Assembly: GCF_003752175.1 (NCBI RefSeq) | Contig: NZ_RJVF01000011.1 | Span: 62,001-126,000, forward strand | Direction of reading: 5' to 3' | Source: Comamonas sp. BIGb0124 | GTDB lineage: Bacteria > Pseudomonadota > Gammaproteobacteria > Burkholderiales > Burkholderiaceae_C | DNA: 64,000 nt | Shown: one piece after another, positions 1-8,655 of the stretch | Position numbering within the stretch: the first letter of the stretch is position 1 | Layout: every line of letters begins with the position of its first letter | Made by a program: the position numbers and the translations under genes | The notes under the pieces: generated by a model | Database searches by the model: none | What the model saw: the letters and a program-made list of their open reading frames with translations, nothing else | What the model was told of the DNA's origin: nothing

Positions 1-117
1 ATCAGCGACATGCTGTGCGGCCACAAGACCGAGATCAGCACCGAAGGCCTGGCGCTGGACCGCTATGCCGGTGCACAGCGCGCCACGCCGGCCCGTGGCC
101 GACACGCCCACGCGTGA
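1..117 (+). CDS. C-terminal end of an unidentified protein, cut by the window edge
   Basis: The frame is open from the first base and closes at a TGA at 115-117, leaving 38 residues. The visible tail holds GHKTEISTEGLALDRYAG and then a short basic Ala/Arg/His-rich end. A Gly-His followed by a Tyr about 14 residues later faintly recalls the end of tyrosine recombinases, but the piece is too short to name a family. Its codon use fits the rest of the window. It lies tail-to-tail with the HIT gene, with 36 bases between the stops. Confidence 0.45.
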   Translation: MSDMLCGHKTEISTEGLALDRYAGAQRATPARGRHAHA

Positions 118-153
118 CCCTGTCGGCGGGCTCCGGCGGCCAGCAGCCGGCCG

Positions 154-576
154 TCAAACCGCAAGACGGGCCTTGATGCGTTGCGCCACGGCCTGAAGGT
201 CGGCGGTTTCGGCCCGCACCGCGCCGTGCTCGCGCAGCCCACGGCCCGCATGGCGCGGCACGATGTGGAAATGCACATGGGGTACCGTCTGACCGGCCGC
301 GGCGCCATTGAACTGGCCCACGAACACCCCATCGGCCTGCGTCGCCGCCTGGATCGCCGTGGCCAGCCTCGTCACCACGGCGATGCAGTCGCGGGCGGCT
401 GCATCGGACAGCTCGGGCAGGGTCGCCGCCGCCTCGCGCGGCAGCACCAGCACATGGCCCTCGGCCTGCGGCATGAGGTCCATGAAGGCCAGCGTCGTCG
501 CATCCTCGTAGACCGGCACGCAGGGCGCTTCGCCCCGCAGAATCTTGGCAAAAATGTTGTTCGAATCGTAGGACAT
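154..576 (-). CDS. HIT family (histidine triad) nucleotide hydrolase
   Basis: A 140-residue protein of normal length for the small HINT/HIT branch, cytosolic enzymes that hydrolyse phosphoramidate or phosphoanhydride bonds of nucleotides such as AMP-NH2. The histidine triad H-V-H-F-H-I-V is at residues 100-106, with an Asn-rich QFNGAAAG loop just before it. The N-terminus (MSYDSNNIFAKILRGE) and the EGHVLVLPRE segment near residue 40 are typical of the family. The start codon is well placed by the conserved N-terminus. It is apparently transcribed alone; the LpxH-like gene diverges from it. The in vivo substrate cannot be deduced. Confidence 0.93.
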   Translation of the reverse strand: MSYDSNNIFAKILRGEAPCVPVYEDATTLAFMDLMPQAEGHVLVLPREAAATLPELSDAAARDCIAVVTRLATAIQAATQADGVFVGQFNGAAAGQTVPHVHFHIVPRHAGRGLREHGAVRAETADLQAVAQRIKARLAV

Positions 577-854
577 GGCAAGCAGCGGGGGCGAGACCGT
601 GCGATCCGACCCCGGTATCAGTGACGGTATCCGACATTCTAGGACGGTGCCCGGTCCCGCCAGCCGCGGTCCGAAGCGGCCGGCATGCGCTCACACGATT
701 GACACACAACCGCCACGCCGCCGTCATCAAGCCGCGCCACCATGGCGGCATGCGACATCCGTCCCTCACCCATCGCGCCACCTCGCCCGCGGACGGGCAA
801 CGACAGCCGCCCGAGCCCTTCGGAGCCGCCGACAACGTGCCGGCGCGCCGGTCG

Positions 855-1676
855 ATGAATGTCCGTACGGTCTGGATCTCGGATGTGCACCTGGGCACAC
901 CGGGTTGCCAGGCCCACGCCCTGCTGGATTTCCTGCGCCACGTCGAGTGCCAGCAGATGTACCTGGTGGGCGACATCATCGACGGCTGGCAGCTCAAGCG
1001 CAGCTGGCACTGGCCTCAGGCCCACAGCGACGTGATCCAGAAGCTGCTGCGCAAGGTCCGCAAGGGCACCCGCATGACGTTCATCGCCGGCAACCACGAC
1101 GAGTTCGCCCGCCGTTTCCTGGGCGTCACCCTGGGAGGCATCGAAGTCGCCGACGAGGCCGTGCACACCACGGCCGACGGCAAACGCCTGTGGATCCTCC
1201 ACGGCGACCAGTTCGACGGCGTCATCCAATGCGCCAAGTGGCTGGCCCATGTCGGCGACGTGCTCTACGAGTTCTCGCTCAAGCTCAATCGCCACCTCAA
1301 CATCTGCCGTGCGTGGCTGGGCCTGCCCTACTGGTCGATATCGCAATACTTCAAGCTCAAGGTCAAGCGTGCCGTGAGCTACGTGGGCGACTTCGAGAAC
1401 GCCGTCGCCCGCGAAGCGCGCCAGCGCGGCATGGACGGCGTGGTCTGCGGCCACATTCACCACGCCGAGATGCGCGACATCCAGGGCATCCTCTATGCCA
1501 ACGACGGCGACTGGGTCGAGAGCCTGAGCGCGCTGGTCGAGCATGCCGACGGCCGACTCGAGATCGTCCGCTGGCCCATGAGCCATGCGCCGCGCGGCAA
1601 ACGCCAGCCGGCGGTTCAGGAAGATCCCCTGCATCTGCTCGACGACCTCGAGCTGCCGGTCACGCCTCTGCGCTGA
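855..1676 (+). CDS. Calcineurin-like metallophosphoesterase, UDP-2,3-diacylglucosamine diphosphatase-like
   Basis: From the ATG at 855 this is a 273-residue two-metal phosphoesterase. The motifs run in order: DVH at residues 10-12, GDIIDGW near 39-45, GNHDE at 79-83, HGDQFDG near 116, and GHIHHAE near 196. The family includes LpxH-type enzymes that split UDP-2,3-diacylglucosamine to lipid X in lipid A synthesis. This longer betaproteobacterial form may act on that or another diphosphate. The frame stays open upstream with ATGs at 621 and 750, but residues before 855 look like random GC-rich coding, so 855 is preferred although it lacks a clear Shine-Dalgarno. The MurG-like glycosyltransferase follows tail-to-tail, which agrees with an envelope role. 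Confidence 0.85.
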   Translation: MNVRTVWISDVHLGTPGCQAHALLDFLRHVECQQMYLVGDIIDGWQLKRSWHWPQAHSDVIQKLLRKVRKGTRMTFIAGNHDEFARRFLGVTLGGIEVADEAVHTTADGKRLWILHGDQFDGVIQCAKWLAHVGDVLYEFSLKLNRHLNICRAWLGLPYWSISQYFKLKVKRAVSYVGDFENAVAREARQRGMDGVVCGHIHHAEMRDIQGILYANDGDWVESLSALVEHADGRLEIVRWPMSHAPRGKRQPAVQEDPLHLLDDLELPVTPLR

Positions 1677-1772
1677 ACACCGGCGCCATACGCGGGCCGC
1701 TCCGGGCCGCCAGCGCTTCCAGCCGGCAGACTGCACGGCTTCCTTCATGGCGGCAGGCATCGACCCAGGGCT

Positions 1773-3065
1773 TCAACTCATGCGCATGACCGCGCCGGCT
1801 GCGAGAACAGCGGCGGCCCGTGTCGGGACCTGTGCCACGATCCCGGCCAGCACGCCGGGCAACTCGTCGCTCGCATGGTTGCGCACCCGCCGGGCAGCCG
1901 CCTGGAAACGCGGCAGGTCGGCCAGCAGGCGTGCCACCGCCCAGGCGATCTCGTCGTAGCCGCCGATCGTCAACCCCAGCTCCTGCTCCCGCAGCCAGTG
2001 CGTGTTGTAGCGCTCCTGCGGCAGCGTCGAGGCATTCGAGGCCACGATGCAAGGCAGACCCATCTGGATGGCCTCGCTCAGGCTGCCCGGTCCCGGTTTG
2101 CCGATGAAGAAATCCGCCAGCTGCATGTATTGGGGAATGTCGCCGGTGTAGCCGACGATCGCGCGCGGGGCGCGGGCGGGCAACTCACGCAATGCGCGGG
2201 CCAGGGCCTCGTTGTTGCCGCACAGCAGGATCAGCGGCACGTCGGGCAACTGGCGAGCGATGGTCAGCATCTGGCGCGAACCCTCGCCGCCGAACAGAAC
2301 CAGCCCGACCGGGCGGTCCAGCGGCAAGCCCAGCTCGCGCCGGCGCACCAGCCGATCCGACCCGCCCAGGCGCGGCGCGTAAAAATCGTGGCGCAGCAGC
2401 ATGCCCGAGACACTGTGCACATGGCTGGGCGCGCATCCCGCAGCATGGGCCTGGGCCACGGCACGCGGCGTGCCGCACACGATGTGGATGGGCAGGCCCT
2501 TTTCGATCCAGAACCGCGGCGGCAGATCCGCTAGGTCCGTCATCACCGTGGCATAGGGCGTGCCGGGCAGCGCCTGCTGCAGGCTCAGGAACATGGCCCG
2601 ATTGAAGTTCGGCACCAGCGAGACCACCAGGTCGGGCCGGCTCAGCAGCCAGTGCTGCCGCAGTCGTTTCATCAGGAAAGGGTGGCCCATGCGGATGCCT
2701 GCCTGCAGCAGCCTGAGCTCCTGCGCCAGTCCGGCCGTCCAGCCCATGGCCAGGCGTTTGTTGTAGATGCCTTCGGGGGCCATGCCGGTCCAGCGGCGGA
2801 AGACGTCATGCACGTCCACCCGTTCGAGCAGATTCACCCGCTCCACCAGCCAGCCCAGTCCGGCCCGGCCGATCGCCGCTTCGAGCGCCAGCGACGACGC
2901 CCGATGCCCGCCGCCGGCGTTGAAATACATCAACTGCACACGAACCGGCGAGCCGCCCGCAGGGCTCTCCAATCCGAACGACAGGGGAGCCTGGGGCAGG
3001 ACGGGGCAGCTTGCGCCCCCGCCGGGATGCCGGCGCGGCGCATCCTCGTATGCATGATTCAACAT
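1773..3065 (-). CDS. MurG/MGDG-synthase-like glycosyltransferase (family GT28 fold)
   Basis: A 430-residue protein. The core starts at LMYFNAGGGHRASSLAL (residues about 46-62), the Gly-rich N-terminal loop of diacylglycerol glucosyl/galactosyltransferases. The C-terminal donor-binding half contains GLVLFGGEGSRQM and the GKPGPGSLSEAIQMGLPCIV segment typical of GT28 enzymes. No signal peptide or strong membrane span is visible, so it is probably a peripheral inner-membrane enzyme making a glycolipid. The first 43 residues are low-complexity and may not be translated; a GTG at residue 44 is an alternative start. It sits tail-to-tail with the LpxH-like phosphoesterase. The acceptor and sugar are unknown. 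Confidence 0.78.
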   Translation of the reverse strand: MLNHAYEDAPRRHPGGGASCPVLPQAPLSFGLESPAGGSPVRVQLMYFNAGGGHRASSLALEAAIGRAGLGWLVERVNLLERVDVHDVFRRWTGMAPEGIYNKRLAMGWTAGLAQELRLLQAGIRMGHPFLMKRLRQHWLLSRPDLVVSLVPNFNRAMFLSLQQALPGTPYATVMTDLADLPPRFWIEKGLPIHIVCGTPRAVAQAHAAGCAPSHVHSVSGMLLRHDFYAPRLGGSDRLVRRRELGLPLDRPVGLVLFGGEGSRQMLTIARQLPDVPLILLCGNNEALARALRELPARAPRAIVGYTGDIPQYMQLADFFIGKPGPGSLSEAIQMGLPCIVASNASTLPQERYNTHWLREQELGLTIGGYDEIAWAVARLLADLPRFQAAARRVRNHASDELPGVLAGIVAQVPTRAAAVLAAGAVMRMS

Positions 3066-3154
3066 GCATGCAAATTACGACCCTACCGTGTCGGACTGAT
3101 GACGGTCCGGCGGCCTCGGCGCATGCGGCGCAGGCCCCGCCTGCAACGGCAGGC

Positions 3155-3421
3155 TTACTTGCTGGCCGTCTCGGGGAGCTCGATCTTGACTTCGAGCACT
3201 TCCAGATCGTCCTGGCGCTCGAGGTTGAGCTTGATGTCGTCCGGGTTGATGTTGACGTACTTGGAGATCACCGCCACCAGCTCGCGCTGCAACGCAGGGA
3301 GGTAGTCGGGCGCGAAAGCATTGCGGCCCGTGCGTTCGTGTGCAAGGATGATCTGCAGGCGTTCCTTGGCCACACTGGCGGATTTTTTCTTTTCGCCCAG
3401 GAGGAATGACAGCAGGGACAT
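3155..3421 (-). CDS. minE: Cell division topological specificity factor MinE
   Basis: An 88-residue protein of the usual MinE length. It begins [20 protein letters not shown], the amphipathic membrane-targeting helix, and continues into the MinD-contact region with [11 protein letters not shown] near residues 20-30. The dimerisation domain carries [16 protein letters not shown] and the sequence ends in a beta-strand rich in Glu and Leu. MinE stimulates MinD ATPase and drives pole-to-pole oscillation so that MinC inhibits FtsZ away from mid-cell. Its start lies 3 bases after the minD stop, so the two are certainly co-transcribed and probably translationally coupled. It is the last gene of minC-minD-minE. 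Confidence 0.97.
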   Translation of the reverse strand: MSLLSFLLGEKKKSASVAKERLQIILAHERTGRNAFAPDYLPALQRELVAVISKYVNINPDDIKLNLERQDDLEVLEVKIELPETASK

Positions 3422-3424
3422 GAT

Positions 3425-4240
<816 letters not shown>

Positions 4241-4409
4241 GTTGGTCTCAAGTCCTTTGTTAGGTATGGGTCGGTCCTGCCGATCCGCGACGGGAGCGAG
4301 CCGAGTGGAACGGCTCTGGTTTTTCTGCTGCTGGCGTCGCTTGATCGAACGTGGCATTCAATGCAATTTATACAAAAGTGGGGTGAGTCTCAACCAAGCG
4401 CTCCGGGGC

Positions 4410-5183
4410 TCACGCCTTGAGCGGCTGGATCAGCAGCTTTTCGCCATCGAGCCGCACCTGCGCGGGCTTGCCACGAACTTCGTCGGGCAACGCCACCTCG
4501 CCGGTGCGGTAGATGCCGGCGATCGAAATCAGTTCGGCTTCGAGGTTCAGGGCAAAGATGCGGGCTTCGGTGTTGCCACGCGCACCGGCCATCACGCGGC
4601 CTCTGAGCGGGGCGTAGGCATGAATGTGGCCATCGGCGATGACTTCGGCACCGACGTTGACCATGGCCATCACGATCAGATCGCAGCCCCGGGCATAGAC
4701 ACGCTGGCCCGAGCGCAACGGCTTGTCGACCACCATCGTCCCCGGACCGGCAACGGGTGTCGGCACCTCGCGCACCACTTCCTGCACCACGGTCTCGACC
4801 ACACGCTCGACGCGCGCAGGCTGGCTGACGGCCGTGCCGAGGAAGCTGTCTTCGGCGGGGACCAGACCGGCGGCCTTGGCCGCCTCCAGCAAGTCTTCGC
4901 GCCGCGCCTTGACGGCAATCGGCGCGATCCGATAGCTGCGCAGCAGCTTGATCAATGCCGAGAAATCGAGCGCGGTCAGCGCCGGCGTGTCATCGGGATA
5001 CTGGGAAAAATCGACGACCATGGGCTCGCCGTCGAAAAAATCGTTCTGCGTGCCGAACTTGGCCGTCATTTCGGCGGCCAGCAGCTTCAGGTCGGACGAC
5101 TTGAGCAGCATCGCCAGCAACGGCAAATTGGCACTTTTGATTTCGAACGTAGCGGGCGCGCGGCCTGCGAGGGCGACAGTCAT
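4410..5183 (-). CDS. minC: Septum site-determining protein MinC
   Basis: A 257-residue FtsZ assembly inhibitor. The N-terminal domain (about residues 10-105) includes FEIKSANLPLLAMLLKS. A Pro/Val/Glu-rich linker around 135-150 (VVQEVVREVPTPVAGPGT) leads into the C-terminal right-handed beta-helix that binds MinD, recognised by RSGQRVYARGCDLIVMAMV and the later repeats DGHIHAYAPLRGRVMAGA. A Shine-Dalgarno (AGGA) lies shortly before the ATG. It is the first gene of minCDE, so the main promoter should lie in the non-coding stretch beyond 5183. Confidence 0.96.
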   Translation of the reverse strand: MTVALAGRAPATFEIKSANLPLLAMLLKSSDLKLLAAEMTAKFGTQNDFFDGEPMVVDFSQYPDDTPALTALDFSALIKLLRSYRIAPIAVKARREDLLEAAKAAGLVPAEDSFLGTAVSQPARVERVVETVVQEVVREVPTPVAGPGTMVVDKPLRSGQRVYARGCDLIVMAMVNVGAEVIADGHIHAYAPLRGRVMAGARGNTEARIFALNLEAELISIAGIYRTGEVALPDEVRGKPAQVRLDGEKLLIQPLKA

Positions 5184-5564
5184 TGTCCTGATCCTGAGCC
5201 TTTGGGGCCATCTCTACACAGCGGAGGCGAACAAGAGTGCGCCAGGCGCGAATCGACGCATCTTAACAGTGCGTTCTCCCTGTCTCGGGACTGAAACACA
5301 GCTATATCGAAGCAAGACGTAACGGACGCACGCTGGCCCGGCCGCGCCAAGGTCGCGCCTCGTGCGGCCGCCGCGCCGGGATACACATTTGTCAGTCGAC
5401 TCGGCAGACCTGACATTTTTGTCACCTCATCCGCCCAAGAACTGACGAAAACCGTCAACTCTTGAAAAACGAAGATCCCGGCGGCCCTCACCCCGGATCC
5501 CGCAAGCCACTGATTCACATCGGAATTTTCCTTTTCAGCGAAAAATTCGCAGGAATATCCAATG
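5184..5564. other. Intergenic region between minC and the pilin locus
   Basis: About 380 bases without a convincing gene. It should contain the minC promoter (minus strand). The end near 5385-5470 is notably richer in A/T than its surroundings. The overlapping six-frame ORFs here are Arg/Gly-rich shadows. No RNA gene was recognised. Confidence 0.6.
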
Positions 5565-5582
5565 CAGGCACATCGCTTGCGA
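5565..5582 (+). promoter_or_regulatory. Candidate sigma-54 (-24/-12) promoter of the mini-pilin unit
   Basis: The sequence AGGCACATCGCTTGCG has GGCAC and TTGC with the invariant GG (5567-5568) and GC (5579-5580) exactly 10 bases apart, the spacing required by RpoN. Transcription would begin near 5592, about 120 bases before the mini-pilin ATG. Pilin genes are often RpoN/PilR-dependent, and a matching site precedes the full-length pilin downstream. No transcript data are available here. Confidence 0.55.
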
Positions 5583-5650
5583 CATACCTGTCGATCGTCA
5601 CACAGAGAGTAGTCAGGGAAACCGACCCGCCGAAGAGCGGAGCAAATAAG

Positions 5651-5686
5651 AAAAAAAGCCGCGCAGTTCCGCTGCGCGGCTTTTTT
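5651..5686 (+). terminator. Rho-independent terminator/attenuator ahead of the mini-pilin
   Basis: A perfect 10-bp stem AGCCGCGCAG/CTGCGCGGCT (5657-5666 and 5672-5681) with loop TTCCG, flanked by an A-run on the left and six T on the right. It can work in both directions. It lies between the candidate sigma-54 site and the mini-pilin ribosome-binding site. It would either end a roughly 95-nt leader RNA or attenuate the mini-pilin message; only 24 bases separate the T-run from the ATG, too few for another promoter. Confidence 0.85.
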
Positions 5687-5710
5687 CCAGCCACCCGGAG
5701 GAATGCACGC

Positions 5711-5809
5711 ATGAAAAAGAAGGTCCCGGGCGTCGAGTGGATCGAACTGATGATCGTGATCGTGGTCATCGGCATGGTGGCGGCCATGTTCTTCCCGCAA
5801 TACAAATAA
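5711..5809 (+). CDS. 32-residue mini-pilin: a type IV prepilin N-terminal helix with no globular domain
   Basis: The ORF encodes a complete class III (prepilin) signal and hydrophobic helix and then stops. A basic leader (Met plus three Lys) precedes the cleavage Gly at residue 7. The mature part starts VEWIELMIVIVVIGMV, with the conserved Glu5, and Pro22 and Tyr24 also kept (residues 12, 29 and 31 of the ORF). The stop follows one residue after Tyr24. A strong Shine-Dalgarno GGAGGA (5697-5702) stands 8 bases before the ATG. A terminator 70 bases after the stop leaves no room for a lost C-terminal domain. It may be a membrane peptide that interacts with pilins or with a pilin-sensing kinase; a relic pilin is the alternative. 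Confidence 0.72.
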   Translation: MKKKVPGVEWIELMIVIVVIGMVAAMFFPQYK

Positions 5810-5879
5810 ACAGACACGCGATCCCGGCCCCCATTCGAAACCGCAAGCCCTAGGCTGTCACCACCGACCCGCCCTTGCC

Positions 5880-5904
5880 AGCCTCCGTGCCCGGAGGCTT
5901 TTTT
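5880..5904 (+). terminator. Rho-independent terminator after the mini-pilin
   Basis: An 8-bp perfect stem AGCCTCCG/CGGAGGCT (5880-5887 and 5892-5899) with a TGCC loop followed by six T. It closes the mini-pilin transcript before the full pilin's own promoter. Confidence 0.85.
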
Positions 5905-5975
5905 ATGGGTACGGGATCATTCGTCCCCGGTGACGGTGACGGCATCCCCCAATCCTTGACCTTTCCCACGCCGAA

Positions 5976-5993
5976 GCGGCACTGCGTTTGCAA
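5976..5993 (+). promoter_or_regulatory. Candidate sigma-54 (-24/-12) promoter of the full-length pilin
   Basis: CGGCACTGCGTTTGCA has GGCAC and TTGCA with GG (5978-5979) and GC (5990-5991) 10 bases apart, close to the RpoN consensus. The start would be near 6003, about 37 bases before the pilin ATG. It has the same architecture as the site at 5565-5582. Confidence 0.65.
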
Positions 5994-6039
5994 CGCATGG
6001 AGGCTCGACGCGCCGCGTCGTTTTCTCCAAGGCATCTGC

Positions 6040-6573
6040 ATGACGACCTCTCCCCTTCGCGCTCCCCCTCCTCGCCGTGGCCAGGCCGGCCTCACCCTGA
6101 TCGAGCTCATGACCGTCGTGGCCATCATCGGCGTACTGGCGGCGGTCGGCATCCCGCTTTACAAGGACCATGCCACCCGGGCCAGCCTCACCAGCGCGAT
6201 CGCCACCCTGTCGGCCATCCGGCCGAACATCGAGAGCCATATCCTGGCAAACGGCACTTTTCCCAACGGCACGGCCGCCAGCACCGCCCATACCACCGGC
6301 CAGACGCTGGCAGACCTCGGCATCGTCTCGCCCCGCTTCGGCACCATCAGCTTCGTCCACTCGCAGAACGGCACGAAGCCCGGTATCGCGCTCGAGTTCA
6401 CCAGCGGCAACCTGGACATCAAGCACAAGAAAGTCATGCTGCTGCGAGACGACGGTACCGGGGCCTGGAGCTGCAGCACCACGGTCGACAAACGCCACGC
6501 CGGCACGCTCTGCGATGCGGAGCCCACATCCACCTCGACGCCCGCGTCGACGGAAGCCGTCGCCGGCGCCTGA
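6040..6573 (+). CDS. Type IV pilin (major-pilin-like prepilin)
   Basis: From the ATG at 6040 (AAGG 7 bases upstream) this is a 177-residue prepilin. The leader of 17 residues is long and basic (PPPRRGQAG). Cleavage after Gly17 would give LTLIELMTVVAIIGVLAAVG with Glu5, Pro22 and Tyr24. The globular half has two Cys near the end (WSCSTTV and GTLC, about 14 residues apart), which could form the C-terminal disulfide loop. A Thr/Ser/Pro-rich tail follows. It is presumably exported and assembled into a type IV pilus or related fibre. No pil assembly genes are present in the window. A sigma-54-type promoter lies just upstream. Confidence 0.88.
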   Translation: MTTSPLRAPPPRRGQAGLTLIELMTVVAIIGVLAAVGIPLYKDHATRASLTSAIATLSAIRPNIESHILANGTFPNGTAASTAHTTGQTLADLGIVSPRFGTISFVHSQNGTKPGIALEFTSGNLDIKHKKVMLLRDDGTGAWSCSTTVDKRHAGTLCDAEPTSTSTPASTEAVAGA

Positions 6574-6579
6574 TCGGGC

Positions 6580-7527
6580 CTATCCGGCCGCATTCCAGCC
6601 GGTGCGCGGGTCGAGCAGACGCTGCATCAGCCCGACCGTACGACGGGCTGTCCGGTTGCCGGTATCGCGCGAAGGGTTGATTTCCACCACATCCAGGGAC
6701 CCCAGGCAACCGGTCCCCGCCAGCCGCGACATGCACAACAGGGCCTCGTTTTCAGTCAGACCTCCCGGGACCGGCGTGCCTGTGCCGGGGGCAACCGAGG
6801 GGTCGAGCACATCGACATCGAGACTGACATGCAGATGGACCCCCCGCCCTTGGATGCCCCGCATAGCCCGGTTCATCACCTCGTCCATGCCCAAGGCACC
6901 GACGGCACGCATGTCGTAGACCTCGACACCCAGGGCCTGCAGCAGTTGTTTCTCCGGCTCGTCCACGCTGCGCAGACCGATCTGGCAGGTCGAACCCGGC
7001 GACAGGGCCGGCTCAAAGCCGGCCAGACGACTCAGCGCCGGTGGCCCCAGCCCCCACAGCGTCGCCACCGGCATGCCGTGCGCATTGCCGCTGGCCGACG
7101 AGGCCGGTGTATTGCAGTCGGCATGGGCATCCAGCCAGATCACCCGCAGGGTCAAGTCCCGGTCGCGGCAATGCCTGGCCACCGCACTGATCGAACCCAC
7201 CGCCACGTGGTGATCGCCGCCCAGCAGCACGGGCAGGCGCCCGGCCTCGAGCTGCCGGCTCACGGCCCGGAACACCGCGTGACTCCAGGCCACGCAGGCA
7301 GCCAGACGACGTACCCCCCCGACGCTCGCCGGATCCGGATCGCCAGGCACCGACAGATTGCCCTCGTCGAGCACGTCCAGACCCAGACGCTGCAAGGCCG
7401 GAACCAATCGCGCCGCACGCAAGGCATCCGGCCCCAGGGCCGCACCGGGACCGGCACCCCCGGCCTCGCTCGGCGCTCCGATCAAGGTCACGCCTGGCAC
7501 GAGGGGGATCGACAGCACCGGGGCCAT
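6580..7527 (-). CDS. Arginase
   Basis: A 315-residue ureohydrolase converting L-arginine to ornithine and urea in the cytosol. Manganese-binding motifs are GGDHH at residues 103-107, WLDAHADCNTP near 130 with the NAHGMP segment after it, and SLDVDVLDP near 235. PGTGTPVPGGLTENEA follows, as in arginases rather than agmatinases. It starts 21 bases after the alanine racemase stop, so the two probably form an operon. It meets the pilin gene tail-to-tail with only 6 bases between stops. Together with argC and argE elsewhere in the window it points to active arginine turnover. Confidence 0.93.
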   Translation of the reverse strand: MAPVLSIPLVPGVTLIGAPSEAGGAGPGAALGPDALRAARLVPALQRLGLDVLDEGNLSVPGDPDPASVGGVRRLAACVAWSHAVFRAVSRQLEAGRLPVLLGGDHHVAVGSISAVARHCRDRDLTLRVIWLDAHADCNTPASSASGNAHGMPVATLWGLGPPALSRLAGFEPALSPGSTCQIGLRSVDEPEKQLLQALGVEVYDMRAVGALGMDEVMNRAMRGIQGRGVHLHVSLDVDVLDPSVAPGTGTPVPGGLTENEALLCMSRLAGTGCLGSLDVVEINPSRDTGNRTARRTVGLMQRLLDPRTGWNAAG

Positions 7528-7548
7528 GGCGGGAGACGGCTTCTCTCG

Positions 7549-8655
7549 TCAGTCGACCTGCAGGGCGACCCGTGCCGCCACCGCACACATCAATTCGTAC
7601 CCGACCGTGCCCGAGGCCCGGGCCACTTCGTCGATCGGGAGGATGCGGCCATTGCGTGCCCGGCCCCACAACGTGACCTCGCTGCCGATCGCCGCAGCCG
7701 GCACCGGCGTGAGATCCACCGTGAGCATGTCCATGCTCACGCGTCCGACGATTCGTGTGCGAACGCCATCGACCAGGATGGGCGTTCCGGTCGGGCTCAG
7801 CCGCTGATAGCCATCGGCATACCCGCAGGCCACGATGCCGATGCGCATGGCCTGCTCGGCGACGAAGGCCGAGCCGTAGCCCACGGTATCGCCCGGCTGC
7901 AGATCCTGGGTGGCAATCAGCCGGCTCGACAGCGTCATGGTGGGCAGCAGCCCCCAATGCGCAATGTCATGCTCGGGGAAATCGGGCGAGCTGCCGTACA
8001 TCACGATGCCGCTTCGCACCCAGTCGTTGCGCATCGGCAAGCCCTGTCCGTAACGCAGGATGGCGGCACTGTTGGACAGGCACCGCTCCCCGGGCAGGTC
8101 CTGGGTGGCACTCTCGAAGGCCTGGATCTGATGCTGAATGCCATCGACGCCCTGCCGCATGCCATCGGCATCCGAAAAATGCATCATCAATGAAATCTCG
8201 CCGACCTGGGGCAAGGCGTTGAGGCGTGCCCAGGCCGAGCGGTAGCGCACGGGCGTGAAGCCCAGCCGGTTCATTCCGCCATTCATCTTGAGGAAGACGT
8301 GGTGCGGCTCCTGCGTCTTGTGTGCCGCCAGCCAATCGATCTGCTCGTCGCAATGGACCGCATGCCAGAGACCCAACCGCGAGCAGAGCTCCAGATCACG
8401 GGGTTCGAACACGCCCTCGAGCAGCAGGATCGGACCCCGCCAGCCGAGTGCACGAACCCGTTGCGCCTCGGCCAGGTCGAGCAAGGCAAAGGCATCGGCT
8501 GCACGCAGGGCGTCGAAGACCCGTTCGATTCCGTGCCCGTAGGCATTGGCCTTGACGACGGCGGCCACGCGCGCGTCGGGTACAGCGGATTTGACGCGCG
8601 CGAGATTGTGGCGCAAGGCATCGGTATGAACGGTGGCGGATATCGGACGAGGCAT
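7549..8655 (-). CDS. alr: Alanine racemase
   Basis: A 368-residue fold-type III PLP enzyme interconverting L- and D-alanine for peptidoglycan. The PLP lysine lies in [10 protein letters not shown] (Lys35). MNRLGF and GYGSAF (catalytic Tyr near 263) and the C-terminal [11 protein letters not shown] match biosynthetic Alr. The length is typical. The order alr next to divergent lplT is common in Burkholderiales. It is followed closely by arginase on the same strand. Whether it is the only racemase (Alr versus DadX) cannot be told here. Confidence 0.96.
   Translation of the reverse strand: MPRPISATVHTDALRHNLARVKSAVPDARVAAVVKANAYGHGIERVFDALRAADAFALLDLAEAQRVRALGWRGPILLLEGVFEPRDLELCSRLGLWHAVHCDEQIDWLAAHKTQEPHHVFLKMNGGMNRLGFTPVRYRSAWARLNALPQVGEISLMMHFSDADGMRQGVDGIQHQIQAFESATQDLPGERCLSNSAAILRYGQGLPMRNDWVRSGIVMYGSSPDFPEHDIAHWGLLPTMTLSSRLIATQDLQPGDTVGYGSAFVAEQAMRIGIVACGYADGYQRLSPTGTPILVDGVRTRIVGRVSMDMLTVDLTPVPAAAIGSEVTLWGRARNGRILPIDEVARASGTVGYELMCAVAARVALQVD

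Noticed and set aside
3136-3151. Small hairpin GCCTGC/GCAGGC downstream of minE
   Set aside because: Only 6 bp and no U-tract; too weak to call a terminator.
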